From NCBI RefSeq assembly GCF_008195825.1, contig NZ_CP043329.1, positions 3,348,001 through 3,412,000 of the forward strand: a stretch of 64,000 nt of DNA, written 5' to 3'. This DNA comes from Pedobacter aquae (GTDB lineage Bacteria > Bacteroidota > Bacteroidia > Sphingobacteriales > Sphingobacteriaceae). Below, in pieces: positions 18,552-28,482 of this stretch. Numbering within the stretch: the first letter of the stretch is position 1; each line of letters opens with the position of its first letter. The notes beneath the pieces are model-generated. The model was not told where the DNA came from. It made no database searches and was given only the letters and a program-made list of their open reading frames with translations. The position numbers and the translations under genes were made by a program.

Positions 18552-19118
18552 TTATTTCACTCTCTTAGCATTATCCTTAACAAAACTCTCCCAGCCGCTA
18601 TAAGTTTTGCCTTTACCGCCAGTTGAAATTTTCTGAAAAGAATGACAAACTGCAACAGCCAAACCATCTGTAGCATCTAAAAACTCCGGAGTTTCTTTAA
18701 AGCCTAATAATTGTTGTAGCATAGCTGCTACTTGCTCTTTACCTGCATTTCCGTTTCCGGTGATAGATTGCTTGATTTTTTTTGGCGAATATTCAAATAT
18801 GGGAAGTCCTTTTGCCAAGCCTGCAGCCATAGCAACACCTTGGGCCCTGCCTAATTTTAACATCACTTGTATGTTTTTACCGTAAAAGGGCGCCTCAAGT
18901 GCCATACAATCTGGCTGATATTGCTCTATTAAGCTGGTGGTGCGTTCAAAAATGCGTTGCAGCTTAAGCGGATGATCGTCTAAATGATCTAATTTAACAA
19001 TGCCTAAATTAACTAAAGAAAGTTTACTACCAGTTTCTTTTACTAAACCATAACCCATAACGGCAGTACCGGGGTCTATCCCTAAGATGATTCTTTCTTT
19101 TGATTTTTCTCTTAGCAT
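18552..19118 (-). CDS. ruvC: Crossover junction endodeoxyribonuclease RuvC
   Basis: A 188-residue Holliday-junction resolvase that cuts four-way junctions with RuvAB. The acidic active site is visible: D in GIDPGTAVMGYG, E in ALEAPFYGKN, and D/D in LDATDGLAVAVCHS. Length is slightly above the E. coli protein because of a C-terminal tail. Divergent from the membrane protein at 19157 across 38 bp. Confidence 0.95.
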   Translation of the reverse strand: MLREKSKERIILGIDPGTAVMGYGLVKETGSKLSLVNLGIVKLDHLDDHPLKLQRIFERTTSLIEQYQPDCMALEAPFYGKNIQVMLKLGRAQGVAMAAGLAKGLPIFEYSPKKIKQSITGNGNAGKEQVAAMLQQLLGFKETPEFLDATDGLAVAVCHSFQKISTGGKGKTYSGWESFVKDNAKRVK

Positions 19119-19156
19119 AAGGGCAATATTAAGCTAATTTCTTAACATTGTAAAAA

Positions 19157-20137
19157 ATGGCGGTTTTGACAAAGCAGCACAAAAAAATTATCAGCTACCT
19201 TATAAAATTTAGTATCCTGCTTTTGGCGGCTATTTTTATTTATAAGCGATTGTCTGATAATACCAATCTACAAAATTTCAATCAGTTAATTTCTACACTA
19301 GATAAAAACCGGGTAACGCTTATTTTGTCTTTTATACTTTTGTTGATGCTTTTTAATTGGTTGTTAGAGAGCTTAAAATGGAAGTTTTTAATTGCTAAGG
19401 TAGAGACTATTAAACTTCAAAAAGCTATAGCATCTGTTTTTTGCGGTTTAACTTGGGCAGTTTTTACACCAAACAGAATTGGAGAATACGGCGGACGTAT
19501 CTTTTTTTTATCGCCAAGGAAAAGAATACAAGGTGCCATAGCCATGAGTGTTGGGCACATAGCCCAAATGGTTATCACCAATGTTGCAGGCGCTATAGCT
19601 TTGTTATGGTTTTTGTTTCATTTTGTGATAACAAACCAAAGTTTATTTTTCGCTATCTCCTTTCTGGTAATTGTATTTTGCAGCTTTTTTATTCTTTTCT
19701 ATTTCAATATTCATTGGCTTAATCATCTTCTTAATAGTATTAAACCTTTTAGGCGTTTTAATGCTTTTTTTGGAGTTTTAAACAGCTATAATATTAAAGA
19801 ATTAAGCAAAGTATTGTTGTTTAGCATAGCTAGATTTGCAGTCTTTACCACACAATATATTTTAATTATTCATTTACTTGTACCCGAGATACCTTTTTAT
19901 CAAATAAGTTTATTGGTATTTATTTTGTTCTTTGTTCAATCTGCATTACCATCATTAGATTTACTTGATATTGGCGTTAGAAGTATGACAGCTACTTATT
20001 TTTTCAGTTTCATCACTCATCAAGAAATTGCAATTATGGCTTCTGCGGCATTAATTTGGTTGGTTAATTTAATTATTCCTGCTATTTTGGGTTCTTTCTT
20101 TGTTTTTAAACTCAATTTCTTTGGTAACAATTCTTAG
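19157..20137 (+). CDS. Lysylphosphatidylglycerol-synthase-TM / flippase-like membrane protein
   Basis: A 326-residue protein with about seven to eight membrane segments and little soluble sequence, of the UPF0104/AglD type. The conserved TPNRIGEYGGRIFFL segment near residues 97-111 and LDLLDIGVRSMTATYFF near 270 are typical. Relatives move lipid-linked substrates or carry the membrane part of MprF. It overlaps the next glycosyltransferase gene by 38 bp, so a joint role in lipid or glycan export is plausible. Confidence 0.75.
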   Translation: MAVLTKQHKKIISYLIKFSILLLAAIFIYKRLSDNTNLQNFNQLISTLDKNRVTLILSFILLLMLFNWLLESLKWKFLIAKVETIKLQKAIASVFCGLTWAVFTPNRIGEYGGRIFFLSPRKRIQGAIAMSVGHIAQMVITNVAGAIALLWFLFHFVITNQSLFFAISFLVIVFCSFFILFYFNIHWLNHLLNSIKPFRRFNAFFGVLNSYNIKELSKVLLFSIARFAVFTTQYILIIHLLVPEIPFYQISLLVFILFFVQSALPSLDLLDIGVRSMTATYFFSFITHQEIAIMASAALIWLVNLIIPAILGSFFVFKLNFFGNNS

Positions 20138-21251
20138 TATATTTTCTATCCTGCTTAGCATTATTTATGCATTATTATTGCTTTTTTTAAATAAGGGTTG
20201 GTTAAATCTGCCTAATTTTGCTTTTAAAAAGATACAGCCTCTAACAAAAGTTTCTATCATTATAGCCGCCAGAAATGAAGAAGATAAAATTGCTTTAACT
20301 ATTGATGATATCCTAAAACAAGAGTATCCAAAATCGCTTTTTGAATTAATTGTAGTTGATGACCATTCTACAGATGCAACAGCAGAAATTATAAGCCGTT
20401 ATGCCAACCAAGGCGTTAAGCTCATCAAATTAAATGAAAGCGAGCCTTTAAATTCATACAAGAAAAAGGCTATAGCAGAAGCTATAAAAATAGCTTCCGG
20501 AGAGCTTATCATCACTACAGATGCCGACTGCCGCATGGAGAATTTATGGTTACCAACCATTATCAATTATTATAACCAGCATGATTACAAATTAATAAGT
20601 TCGCCAGTAGCCTATTTTGAGGAACAAAGCTTTTTTGAAAAGCTGCAAACTTTAGAGTTCTCTTTTTTGATAGGTTTAGGAGCAGCAGGTATAGGTAATA
20701 AAATGGCTTCTACTTGCAATGGCGCTAATTTAGCTTATCGTAAAGATGTTTTTGTAGAGCTAGGTGGTTTTAAAGGGATAGATGATTTAGCCTCTGGAGA
20801 TGATGAGCTTTTATTACATAAAGTAGCATTTGCATACCCCGGAAGTATTGGTTTTTGTAAATCTTATGATGCTATAGTTTTTACGCATGCTAAAGAAAAC
20901 TTAAAAGCTTTTATTCAGCAGCGTAAACGTTGGGCTAGTAAAAGTGTAAAATATAAAGATAAACGTATTGTTGCTTTGGCAGTTTCTGTATGGTTATCAA
21001 ACCTAAGTTTGATTGTAAATGGTTTGCTAGCCATGTTTTTACCTGTTTTATTATACGTCTTTATTATCCAATACTTACTTAAATTATGGGTAGAATTATG
21101 GTTTTTATATCCCGTTTTGACATTTAACCGGAGAAAAAACCTGCTATTTTTATTGCCTCTACTTACACTTATTCATCCTTTATATTTCATTTATATTGGT
21201 ATTGCAGGAAATTCTGGAAAATATAATTGGAAAGGTAGAATGGTTAGATAG
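20100..21251 (+). CDS. Membrane-anchored family 2 glycosyltransferase
   Basis: A 383-residue GT-A enzyme starting at TTG inside the preceding gene. An N-terminal membrane helix (residues 5-28) precedes the catalytic domain: VSIIIAARNEEDKI, DDHSTDAT, the metal-binding TTDADCRM, and the product-binding QQRKRWASKS. Two or three C-terminal membrane helices follow, as in processive or lipid-acceptor GT2 enzymes. The acceptor is unknown. Overlap with the flippase-like gene suggests translational coupling. Confidence 0.85.
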   Translation: MFLNSISLVTILSIFSILLSIIYALLLLFLNKGWLNLPNFAFKKIQPLTKVSIIIAARNEEDKIALTIDDILKQEYPKSLFELIVVDDHSTDATAEIISRYANQGVKLIKLNESEPLNSYKKKAIAEAIKIASGELIITTDADCRMENLWLPTIINYYNQHDYKLISSPVAYFEEQSFFEKLQTLEFSFLIGLGAAGIGNKMASTCNGANLAYRKDVFVELGGFKGIDDLASGDDELLLHKVAFAYPGSIGFCKSYDAIVFTHAKENLKAFIQQRKRWASKSVKYKDKRIVALAVSVWLSNLSLIVNGLLAMFLPVLLYVFIIQYLLKLWVELWFLYPVLTFNRRKNLLFLLPLLTLIHPLYFIYIGIAGNSGKYNWKGRMVR

Positions 21252-21307
21252 TTTTAAAATTGAGTTTTAATAGATAAATAATTAATTTAGAAACATAGAA
21301 CAACATT

Positions 21308-22558
21308 TTGAAAAACGAACAGAACCATTCCAATGATGAAGAGCAAATAGACCTGATTGAGCTTTTGCTGAAAAGGCAAGCCGAGCTAAATGCGCTTCTG
21401 GAAATTACACAGGCTATTAATAGTAATGTGCCAGGTTCTGTCTTGATAGAAATGCTGGAACTTATTTTAAAAACCAATTTAAAAGTTGGTAGGTTTAGAT
21501 TGCTCTTTGTTAATGAAGATGACTTTATCTGTGTTTCTCAGTTTGGTGGAGATTTAGATATTTACGAGGATTACAATGCCATAAGTAAAGAGTTGATTGA
21601 GCTTAAAAATCCTACGCAGCTTTCAGACCATCCCGACCCGATTTTTAAAGGATACGACTTTTTTATTCCTGTTTATCATAAAGACCAAGCTTTAGCATAT
21701 GTTTTGGTCGGAGATTTTCCTCAAAAAGAAAAGCTTTTAGGCAATCAGATAGATTATATCCAAACCTTAATTAACGTTATTATTGTTGCTTTTGAAAATA
21801 AGAAACTTTTTAAAGAGCGTATTCAAAAAGAACGTTTGCAAAGAGATTTAGAATTGGCCAGTCAGGTGCAAAACATGTTAATTCCGCAGGTTTTACCTAA
21901 AAATGCAGAGTTAGATGTGGAAGCCATTTACCGTCAGCACCAAACCATAGGTGGCGATTTTTACGATTTCATAGAGCTTAACGAATCAGAAATTCTTTGG
22001 TGCGTTGCCGATGTTTCTGGAAAAGGTATTTCAGCCGCTTTAATTATGGCCAACTTTCAGGCTAGTTTAAGGGCGCTTGTTTCTGTTGATATTTCTTTAT
22101 CAGAATTGATTACTCGCTTAAATAAAGTGGTGTATCAAAACACTAAAGGAGATAGGTTTATTACCTTGTTTTTAGGTAAATACAATAAGCAAACCAGGGT
22201 ACTTAATTTTCTTAATGCAGGGCATAATGCTTCTTTATTGATACAAGGAAACGGCGTAGTGCCTCTTTTAAAAGGAACTACCATGATTGGCGTTTTTGAT
22301 GAATTGCCTTTTGTAAATGAAGGCTTCATAGCGATAGAACCAGAAGCCCTCATTTTTAATTATACCGATGGTATTTTAGAATTTGATGGAGAAGAAGAAA
22401 GAAGCCTTTCTGAGGTAGATTTAATGGACTTCCTCATCGCTAACAAGCAGCTAGATTTAAATGTTATTCACCACTTACTCATCAAAAAGATAGAAGGTAT
22501 TAGAAGAAGCCTCACAGCAACAGATGATATTACCATTTTATCTTTAAGGTTTCATTAG
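21308..22558 (+). CDS. RsbU-type PP2C serine phosphatase with GAF-like sensor domain
   Basis: A 416-residue cytosolic protein. The N-terminal half (about 20-170) is a GAF-like domain preceded by a helix. The SpoIIE/PP2C domain starts near residue 195 with ELASQVQNMLIP and carries the metal-binding motifs IGGDFYDF, VADVSGKGISAALIMA, LNAGHNASLL and YTDGILE. Such phosphatases act on anti-anti-sigma proteins in partner-switching cascades; no such partner is nearby. Start codon is TTG; no better ATG lies in frame upstream of the sensor domain. Confidence 0.85.
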   Translation: MKNEQNHSNDEEQIDLIELLLKRQAELNALLEITQAINSNVPGSVLIEMLELILKTNLKVGRFRLLFVNEDDFICVSQFGGDLDIYEDYNAISKELIELKNPTQLSDHPDPIFKGYDFFIPVYHKDQALAYVLVGDFPQKEKLLGNQIDYIQTLINVIIVAFENKKLFKERIQKERLQRDLELASQVQNMLIPQVLPKNAELDVEAIYRQHQTIGGDFYDFIELNESEILWCVADVSGKGISAALIMANFQASLRALVSVDISLSELITRLNKVVYQNTKGDRFITLFLGKYNKQTRVLNFLNAGHNASLLIQGNGVVPLLKGTTMIGVFDELPFVNEGFIAIEPEALIFNYTDGILEFDGEEERSLSEVDLMDFLIANKQLDLNVIHHLLIKKIEGIRRSLTATDDITILSLRFH

Positions 22559-22655
22559 ATTGGTTCATAGCGAATGGTTAAAAGTGTAAATTAAACACCT
22601 GTATTACAGAAAGACTAAACCACCTAACAAACTAACGACCTAAACCATATCACCC

Positions 22656-23366
22656 CTAATGAATAAAAATACCCGAGGTAGCACCCTGCCAACTAGCATC
22701 ATAAGTTTTACCGTGATGAGTACCATTTGTCTTTTCGTAATTACTAGCTTCTAAAACATAAAAACCTTTCCATACTGGTTTAAAAGTAATATAACCATTT
22801 TCATCTGCAATGCATTCTTTGCTCCAACCCTCGGGTGAGAAAATCATTACTTTTCCTTTTGCAAATGCATTGTTGTTTAACAAAACTTGAAATTCTACTT
22901 CCTGATTTATTTGATGTACTTTATGCGATTTAAAAACTGTTTTTAGCAGGTTAGGCACATCAGCCTGAGCTTTAATGTTACCTACATTCACAATAGCGTA
23001 AGAAGAAAATTCATATTTGGTAGTACCACCTAATTCTTTGGCTTCATGCACTACGGATAAAGCATATTGCCCTTGTACAGTAGGTGTAAAAGATGTTGTA
23101 AAACCATTTTCAGTTTCTTTTACTTGTAATTTAATTTTCTCTTTTCCGGGTTTTATTAGCCATAAGCTAAACTGGTTAACATCAGAATACCATTTAGCTG
23201 GTGCTTCTTTTTCTTGCGTTGCATATTCACCATAAAAAATATTTACTTGCTGTACTTGGCCTATTTTACCGTTTAGCGGAGTTTCTATCCATAAAGCATG
23301 GGCTAATAAATTTTTAAATGGAAGCGCTAATAAGGCTAAAAAGAGTATTGATTTTAGAGTTTTCAT
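22656..23366 (-). CDS. DUF4198-like periplasmic protein of an iron-uptake operon
   Basis: A 236-residue secreted protein with a signal peptide ending near residue 22 (NLLAHALWIE). The mature start HALWIETP matches DUF4198 proteins, which often begin with a metal-ligand-like His after cleavage. The rest is beta-rich, with a C-terminal FKPVWKGFYVLEAS. It is the third gene of an operon after a TonB receptor and a PepSY membrane protein. A role in metal handling in the periplasm is inferred from this setting. Confidence 0.75.
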   Translation of the reverse strand: MKTLKSILFLALLALPFKNLLAHALWIETPLNGKIGQVQQVNIFYGEYATQEKEAPAKWYSDVNQFSLWLIKPGKEKIKLQVKETENGFTTSFTPTVQGQYALSVVHEAKELGGTTKYEFSSYAIVNVGNIKAQADVPNLLKTVFKSHKVHQINQEVEFQVLLNNNAFAKGKVMIFSPEGWSKECIADENGYITFKPVWKGFYVLEASNYEKTNGTHHGKTYDASWQGATSGIFIH

Positions 23367-23378
23367 AATTGTATTTTA

Positions 23379-24563
23379 TTAAGCTGTAATTAATTTTTCT
23401 GAGTGTATGATTTTTGTTTTTTTATTTTTTCTTCCCCACCATATCATGAAACCGGTAATGGGTAAGCTAGACGATATAAGGCTAGCTATAAATGCCAATA
23501 TTTTACCGGGTAAGCCTAAGATGGCCCCCACATGGATGTCATAATTCATGGCGATAATTTTTTCTCCGTTATTGGCATCAGTAAAATTTTTACGATGTAA
23601 GCGTTTACCGCTATACTGGTCAAACTGTAACTGGTCTTGGTTGTAGTAAACCTCTTTTCCACGATAGCCTGTAATTCTAATGGTAGCTTCTGCTGTTGCA
23701 GGTTTGAGTATAGCTAATCTATCTGCTTCTGCTAATTCTCTTTTAGCAGTTTGGTATGCTAAATCAATAGGGTTTTGAGTGGTTTTTAAAGTTGAATCTG
23801 CCAAGTTTGAGCTAAGTTTTATTTGTTCTGGTGCTGTAGTACTTTGTGCAGCTACAAGATAAACCGTAGCCTGAAACCATTTAAAGGCCCAAACCATCCC
23901 CGTAAGGGCTAAAAGTAATAACACAAATGAAGCATAAAAGCCAGCTACATTATGTAAGTCGTAATTGAGGCGCTTAAATTTTGCCGACCATTTAACTTTG
24001 AAACTCTTGTTAACATTAGATTTTTTAAGGTTTTTTGGCCACCATAAAATGATACCACTGATAAGCATCACTACAAAAATTAGCGTGGCATAGCCAACAA
24101 TAGGCTGCCCATAGGTAGTGCTTAACAATAAACTCCAATGCATGTATTTAACCAGACTAAAGAAATTGTATTTGTAATCTATCTTACCAGTAACAGCTCC
24201 AGTGTAAGGGTTTAAGTAAATGGCATCGTAATATTCAATAGCCTCAAAATAGGTAATGGCATCTTCTGGGCCAGCTTTAAAAAACATAAATTCCCATGCT
24301 TTATCAGTCTGTTTAAAACTTGTTGCCGTACGTATGGGTATTTGTTTGCCATACTCCAGTTCTGCTTTTTTAATAAGCTCGGATATGGGTAAAGTTGATG
24401 CGTTTTTAGGTACATCAACATACAAGACATCATGATAATAAAGGCTTGATATTTCTTTTTGAAAAACATACAAGCAACCGGTGATGCTTACTATAAACAC
24501 CACTAGCCCGGATGATAATCCGAGCCAGAGGTGAATTTTTCTGATACTTCTTTTAAAGCTCAT
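23379..24563 (-). CDS. PepSY-associated transmembrane protein (iron-regulated membrane protein type)
   Basis: A 394-residue inner-membrane protein with four membrane helices, near residues 14-35, 150-172, 205-228 and 355-378. The opening FKRSIRKIHLWLGLSSGLV is the PepSY_TM signature, and LNYDLHNVAGFYASFVLL is the second His-bearing helix. Relatives are encoded with siderophore receptors and are thought to reduce or release iron from siderophores at the inner membrane. It lies 14 bp downstream of the receptor gene and 12 bp before the DUF4198 gene. Confidence 0.88.
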   Translation of the reverse strand: MSFKRSIRKIHLWLGLSSGLVVFIVSITGCLYVFQKEISSLYYHDVLYVDVPKNASTLPISELIKKAELEYGKQIPIRTATSFKQTDKAWEFMFFKAGPEDAITYFEAIEYYDAIYLNPYTGAVTGKIDYKYNFFSLVKYMHWSLLLSTTYGQPIVGYATLIFVVMLISGIILWWPKNLKKSNVNKSFKVKWSAKFKRLNYDLHNVAGFYASFVLLLLALTGMVWAFKWFQATVYLVAAQSTTAPEQIKLSSNLADSTLKTTQNPIDLAYQTAKRELAEADRLAILKPATAEATIRITGYRGKEVYYNQDQLQFDQYSGKRLHRKNFTDANNGEKIIAMNYDIHVGAILGLPGKILAFIASLISSSLPITGFMIWWGRKNKKTKIIHSEKLITA

Positions 24564-24577
24564 CTTAAATTTTATAC

Positions 24578-26980
24578 TTAAAACTTGTAACTAAAGCTAG
24601 CATTTACAGTTCTTGGTCTTTGGGCTTCTATGGTAGACCAACCTTTGTAATATTCTTTATTAGTTAGGTTATCTAACTTTAAGATTAGGCCTATTCGGTT
24701 AGTTTGGTAAGATGCTGAGGCATTTAATACAGTATAAGCTGGAAGTGCAAAAGCACCAGGCGTTAACCTGTTCATAATAAAATTTTCACTAGCATAATTA
24801 CCACCAAAACCTAAACCAAAGCCATTTAAATAGCCCTCTAAGAATTTATAGCTTAGCCATAAGTTTATCATATCTTGTGGGCCAGCACTTTCTGGTCTTC
24901 TACCAACAAATTGTAAATCGCTGCTTTCAACAACTTTACTATCATTATGGCTATAGCCGGCAATAATATTTAAACCTTTAAAAGGGTTAGCTATAACTTC
25001 TGCTTCAAAACCTTTACTGTAGTTTTCACCATCTTGCGAGTATTGGAAAACGCCAGAACCTGGTGCAGTTTCGCCACCTTGTCTTACCACATCAGAAACT
25101 CTAATATCATAATAGCTTAATGTACCTGTTAGAAGATTATTGAATAAGCTTAATTTAACACCACCCTCTAATTGGTTGGCTTGCTCTGGTCTGAAGGTAT
25201 TCACAACGCTTCCTTGGGTAATAGGAGCAATGTTTCTAAAACCATTCATGTAATTACCAAAAATGGAAATCTTGTCTTTTATAGGTTGGTACACGACACC
25301 CAATTTTGGTGAAAATGCAGTTTGGTCATAATCATCATTAGGATTGGTTTCTACACCTTTATTATTGAAAAAATCAAACCTACCGCTCAGCATGGCAGAA
25401 AGTTGTGGCGTAAAGTTGAATACGTTAGAAATATAAGCGCTATAAACTTCTTGCGATGCTTTAGTTTTTGGAGCAGCCAATGTCCTTAGTCTATCATCAA
25501 CAGCAGGTCTGGTTAAAATACCCGTATCTTCACCATTCATTTTAACATCACCAACCACAGCATAACCGCTGCTGTTATTGATGTTAACTCTGTTATAATA
25601 ATCTAAACCTGCAACTAAGCGGTTTCTAAATTTCCCAATTTTAAAATCACCTATAAAGTTTTGTTGAATATCTGAAGTATAAGTATTACCATTTTGCTTG
25701 CTTATGTATCTTCTAAATACGCCGTCAATATTTGGGTAATTAGGAATAAATCTCGATACTTCGTACAAATAAGAGTAGTAACCATCAGATTTAGCAGCAC
25801 TTCTAGAATATACAGTTTGGGAGGTCCAACTATCAGAAAGTTTGTAGTTGATTTGACCTTGGAAACTACTAATCGGGTTTTTTAAAGTTAGCTCGTTATT
25901 GGTGAAAGAAAGTTTAGGATTATAACCTAACTCATCCATGTTTTTAGCTAGCAATGGGGCTCCACGGTCTAAAAATATCATCGCTGGGTTGGTTCTTTCA
26001 TCGTTTAAAAACTCAGCATTTAAATCAATACTTAATCTATCGCTGGCTTTGTAGCTTAAAGAAGGCGCAAAAGACAAAGCTTTTCTGAAGCCAGCATCTT
26101 GGAAGCTACCCTCTGTATGGTAAGCGGTATTAATTCTTAAAAATAAGTTTTCTTTAACCGGAGTATTAATGTCTGCGCTAAATCTGTTTAAGCCATAAGT
26201 GCCTGATGTATAATTAATTTCTCCACCAAATTGCTCATATGGTTTTTTGGTAACCACGTTAATTAAACCACCATAAGAAACCAAACTACTTCCAAATAAG
26301 GTGCCTGAGGGGCCTTTAATAACCTCCAAACGCTCTACATTAGAAACATCTAAACCACCATTGGTTAAGCCTGGTAAGCCGTTTAATAAATTAGGTTGTA
26401 CGGCAAAACCTCTTAAAGAGTAGTAGGCCGCTCCGTCTCCAGATCTTCCAGTAGAAGTCCAAAGTTTATCAATACCAGGGGCATTTTTAACAATATCATC
26501 AAAACTTGTAATGACTTGTTCTTTTATCAGCTCGCTAGAAATGGTGCTATAAACCTGAGGGTTTTCCATATTTAGTAGCGGTAACCTAGCTACATACGGA
26601 GATTCTTTTTTAGCAAACTTATTAGCTTTAATCTCCTTAATCGTAACTTCTTTTAATTGCTGTCCGCTCTCAGAAAGGATAAAATCTAGTTCTGCTATTT
26701 GGTTAGTTATAACCACAGCTTGTTTGCTTTGTGATGCTAAACCTACATAGCTGGCTGTAACTTCATAAACACCAGGTTTTAAGCCTTTGAGTAGATATTG
26801 GCCTTTATCGTCTACCAAGGTACTTTTAACGCCTTTAATGGTTATAGAAACTAAAGGGGCTGCTTGTCCGTCTGAACTTGTTACTTTTCCTTTTATAGCT
26901 CCGGATTGAGCATTAGCTAACTGATAGCTAAATATGATAGATAGGAATAAAATGAAAGATTTTAGATAATTATTATTCAT
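24578..26980 (-). CDS. TonB-dependent siderophore receptor
   Basis: An 800-residue outer-membrane receptor. Signal peptide to about residue 24 (ANAQ), then a carboxypeptidase-regulatory-like domain (27-112, SGAIKGKVTSSDG), a plug domain (about 140-245, with IVKNAPGIDKLW and VEVIKGPSGTLFGS), and a beta-barrel ending in FSYKF, the terminal aromatic typical of outer-membrane proteins. It resembles ferric-siderophore receptors of the FhuE/FoxA kind, but the ligand cannot be read. It heads the operon with the PepSY and DUF4198 genes, and two inverted Fur-box-like sites lie upstream. Confidence 0.92.
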   Translation of the reverse strand: MNNNYLKSFILFLSIIFSYQLANAQSGAIKGKVTSSDGQAAPLVSITIKGVKSTLVDDKGQYLLKGLKPGVYEVTASYVGLASQSKQAVVITNQIAELDFILSESGQQLKEVTIKEIKANKFAKKESPYVARLPLLNMENPQVYSTISSELIKEQVITSFDDIVKNAPGIDKLWTSTGRSGDGAAYYSLRGFAVQPNLLNGLPGLTNGGLDVSNVERLEVIKGPSGTLFGSSLVSYGGLINVVTKKPYEQFGGEINYTSGTYGLNRFSADINTPVKENLFLRINTAYHTEGSFQDAGFRKALSFAPSLSYKASDRLSIDLNAEFLNDERTNPAMIFLDRGAPLLAKNMDELGYNPKLSFTNNELTLKNPISSFQGQINYKLSDSWTSQTVYSRSAAKSDGYYSYLYEVSRFIPNYPNIDGVFRRYISKQNGNTYTSDIQQNFIGDFKIGKFRNRLVAGLDYYNRVNINNSSGYAVVGDVKMNGEDTGILTRPAVDDRLRTLAAPKTKASQEVYSAYISNVFNFTPQLSAMLSGRFDFFNNKGVETNPNDDYDQTAFSPKLGVVYQPIKDKISIFGNYMNGFRNIAPITQGSVVNTFRPEQANQLEGGVKLSLFNNLLTGTLSYYDIRVSDVVRQGGETAPGSGVFQYSQDGENYSKGFEAEVIANPFKGLNIIAGYSHNDSKVVESSDLQFVGRRPESAGPQDMINLWLSYKFLEGYLNGFGLGFGGNYASENFIMNRLTPGAFALPAYTVLNASASYQTNRIGLILKLDNLTNKEYYKGWSTIEAQRPRTVNASFSYKF

Positions 26981-26984
26981 TGTT

Positions 26985-27068
26985 TTTATTTAGATTAATT
27001 ATAAACAGAGGCAAATATAAATCATGAATTCTTAAATCCAAAAGTTATTTATAATTAATCTAAATAAA
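26985..27068. promoter_or_regulatory. Paired inverted 21-bp sites upstream of the siderophore receptor
   Basis: A 21-bp AT-rich sequence at 26985-27005 (core TTTAGATTAATTATAAA) is repeated perfectly in inverted orientation at 27048-27068, 42 bp apart. Each copy is itself an imperfect palindrome similar to Fur-family boxes. The nearer copy is 4 bp from the receptor start. An operator pair controlling the iron operon is an inference; the hairpin is too AT-rich and far apart for a convincing terminator. Confidence 0.5.
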
Positions 27069-28481
27069 TTTAATGTTTTTATGCTGATGGTAAATAGCCC
27101 CCGTCATACCTAACAAGGCCCAAAATACAAGAGCGGCTTTATCTTGGTCTAGAAAATTATTAAGAAAGCCATGTATCAAATAGGTTGATAAACTTAATAA
27201 AACAGCTAAGGCGTATAGTTGAAGTTGCTTATCCGGAGATTGATAAATAACGTTTAAAAGTAATTTAATGACCGTAAAAACGAGCATTAAAAAAGTGAGT
27301 AAGCCTACAACACCACTTTCTATTAAAGGCCTCAAATATTCGCTATGTATACCGCCCATATCTCCGGTGGTAGTGCTAATAGAAGTCATTTCATGGGCTC
27401 TTTGATAGCCCGAGTATTGAAACTGATAGGTACCTGGTCCGTATCCCCAAAAGGGTTTTTCTTGAAACATCCTCCAGGCAGATTTCCATCTGTTTAGCCT
27501 TTCTACGTTAGAATCATCAGTGCTGATGTTAGAAATAGATTTTAAATCTCCCTCTAGGGTTTTGCCCGATGCTGATTTATTAAACCTGATGGTTTGGTAA
27601 ATCTGATTTTGAAAAATTAACGCTATACATGCCGCTATCACCAAACCTATGATGATGGTTTTAAATCTTAGCCGCAGTTTAATTAGTAAAGCGAAGCCCA
27701 AGGTAATGATAATGCTTAACCAAGCCGCTCTGGAATAAGAAAGTAGTATCCCAACTGTGGTTGATGCGGCAATTATCAATAAAAAAATAAAATTTACGTT
27801 TGATAAATACGCCCTGCCTTTAATGATTAAAACCATAGCAAAAACAAATATCATGGCGCAAACAGCACTGTAAACGGTATGGTCATCAAAGAAAGGAGTC
27901 ATAACAAAGGTTCCGCTTTTTTGTGAAAAACCACGTTGCCAATGTCTTATGCTGGTGTAATAAATAATCAGGCATAAGCCTAAACCGTAAGAAATGATAA
28001 AGTTTTTGATGTTATGCTTTTGTTGGAAAATGAAAAATCCCCATAAAAATCCCGTAGCAATAAACCAAAAATGAGTAAGTAAAAATTTTAAGGAAACTAA
28101 AGGAATACTACTGCTTAAACTGGTGATGATGAGCCAGCAATAAAACATTAGTACACAAATGGTTAAAGGGCTTTTAAATACAGTTTTAAAATCTGATGGT
28201 TCTTGCCAAAGCTTTAAAAAAAACACCAAGCTAAAGGCAAACATCATAGGTTCATCAGGCAGGTTTATACCTGCCGTTCCTAGCATAATCTTTACCGACA
28301 GCGGCGTACAAAAAGCTATCAATAACAAAATCTTATCTAAAGAAAATATAAAAAGAGCTGTGAAAATTAATGCAGCAGGAATAAGCAATCCATAATAAAC
28401 AGGAAACTTAAATACCACAAAAGCTATCAGCATTAAGAAGCCAATACTTAAGGCGTAAATCTGTTTAATAGATGTTATCAA
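27060..28481 (-). CDS. O-antigen ligase / Wzy-type polymerase
   Basis: A 473-residue inner-membrane protein with about ten to twelve hydrophobic segments. The large periplasmic loop region contains NRWKSAWRMFQEKPFWGYGP near residues 330-349, the Wzy_C motif, followed by a His-bearing IHSEYLRPLIESG. This family joins polysaccharide repeat units or ligates glycans to a lipid core. It starts 1 bp after the Wzz-like gene and completes a Wzx-Wzz-Wzy set on this strand. Confidence 0.82.
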   Translation of the reverse strand: MITSIKQIYALSIGFLMLIAFVVFKFPVYYGLLIPAALIFTALFIFSLDKILLLIAFCTPLSVKIMLGTAGINLPDEPMMFAFSLVFFLKLWQEPSDFKTVFKSPLTICVLMFYCWLIITSLSSSIPLVSLKFLLTHFWFIATGFLWGFFIFQQKHNIKNFIISYGLGLCLIIYYTSIRHWQRGFSQKSGTFVMTPFFDDHTVYSAVCAMIFVFAMVLIIKGRAYLSNVNFIFLLIIAASTTVGILLSYSRAAWLSIIITLGFALLIKLRLRFKTIIIGLVIAACIALIFQNQIYQTIRFNKSASGKTLEGDLKSISNISTDDSNVERLNRWKSAWRMFQEKPFWGYGPGTYQFQYSGYQRAHEMTSISTTTGDMGGIHSEYLRPLIESGVVGLLTFLMLVFTVIKLLLNVIYQSPDKQLQLYALAVLLSLSTYLIHGFLNNFLDQDKAALVFWALLGMTGAIYHQHKNIKFI

Positions 28482-28482
28482 T

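Noticed and set aside
26985-27068. Long inverted repeat as a terminator for the polysaccharide gene
   Set aside because: The stem is nearly all A/T with a 42-nt loop, and the sequence resembles an operator more than a terminator.
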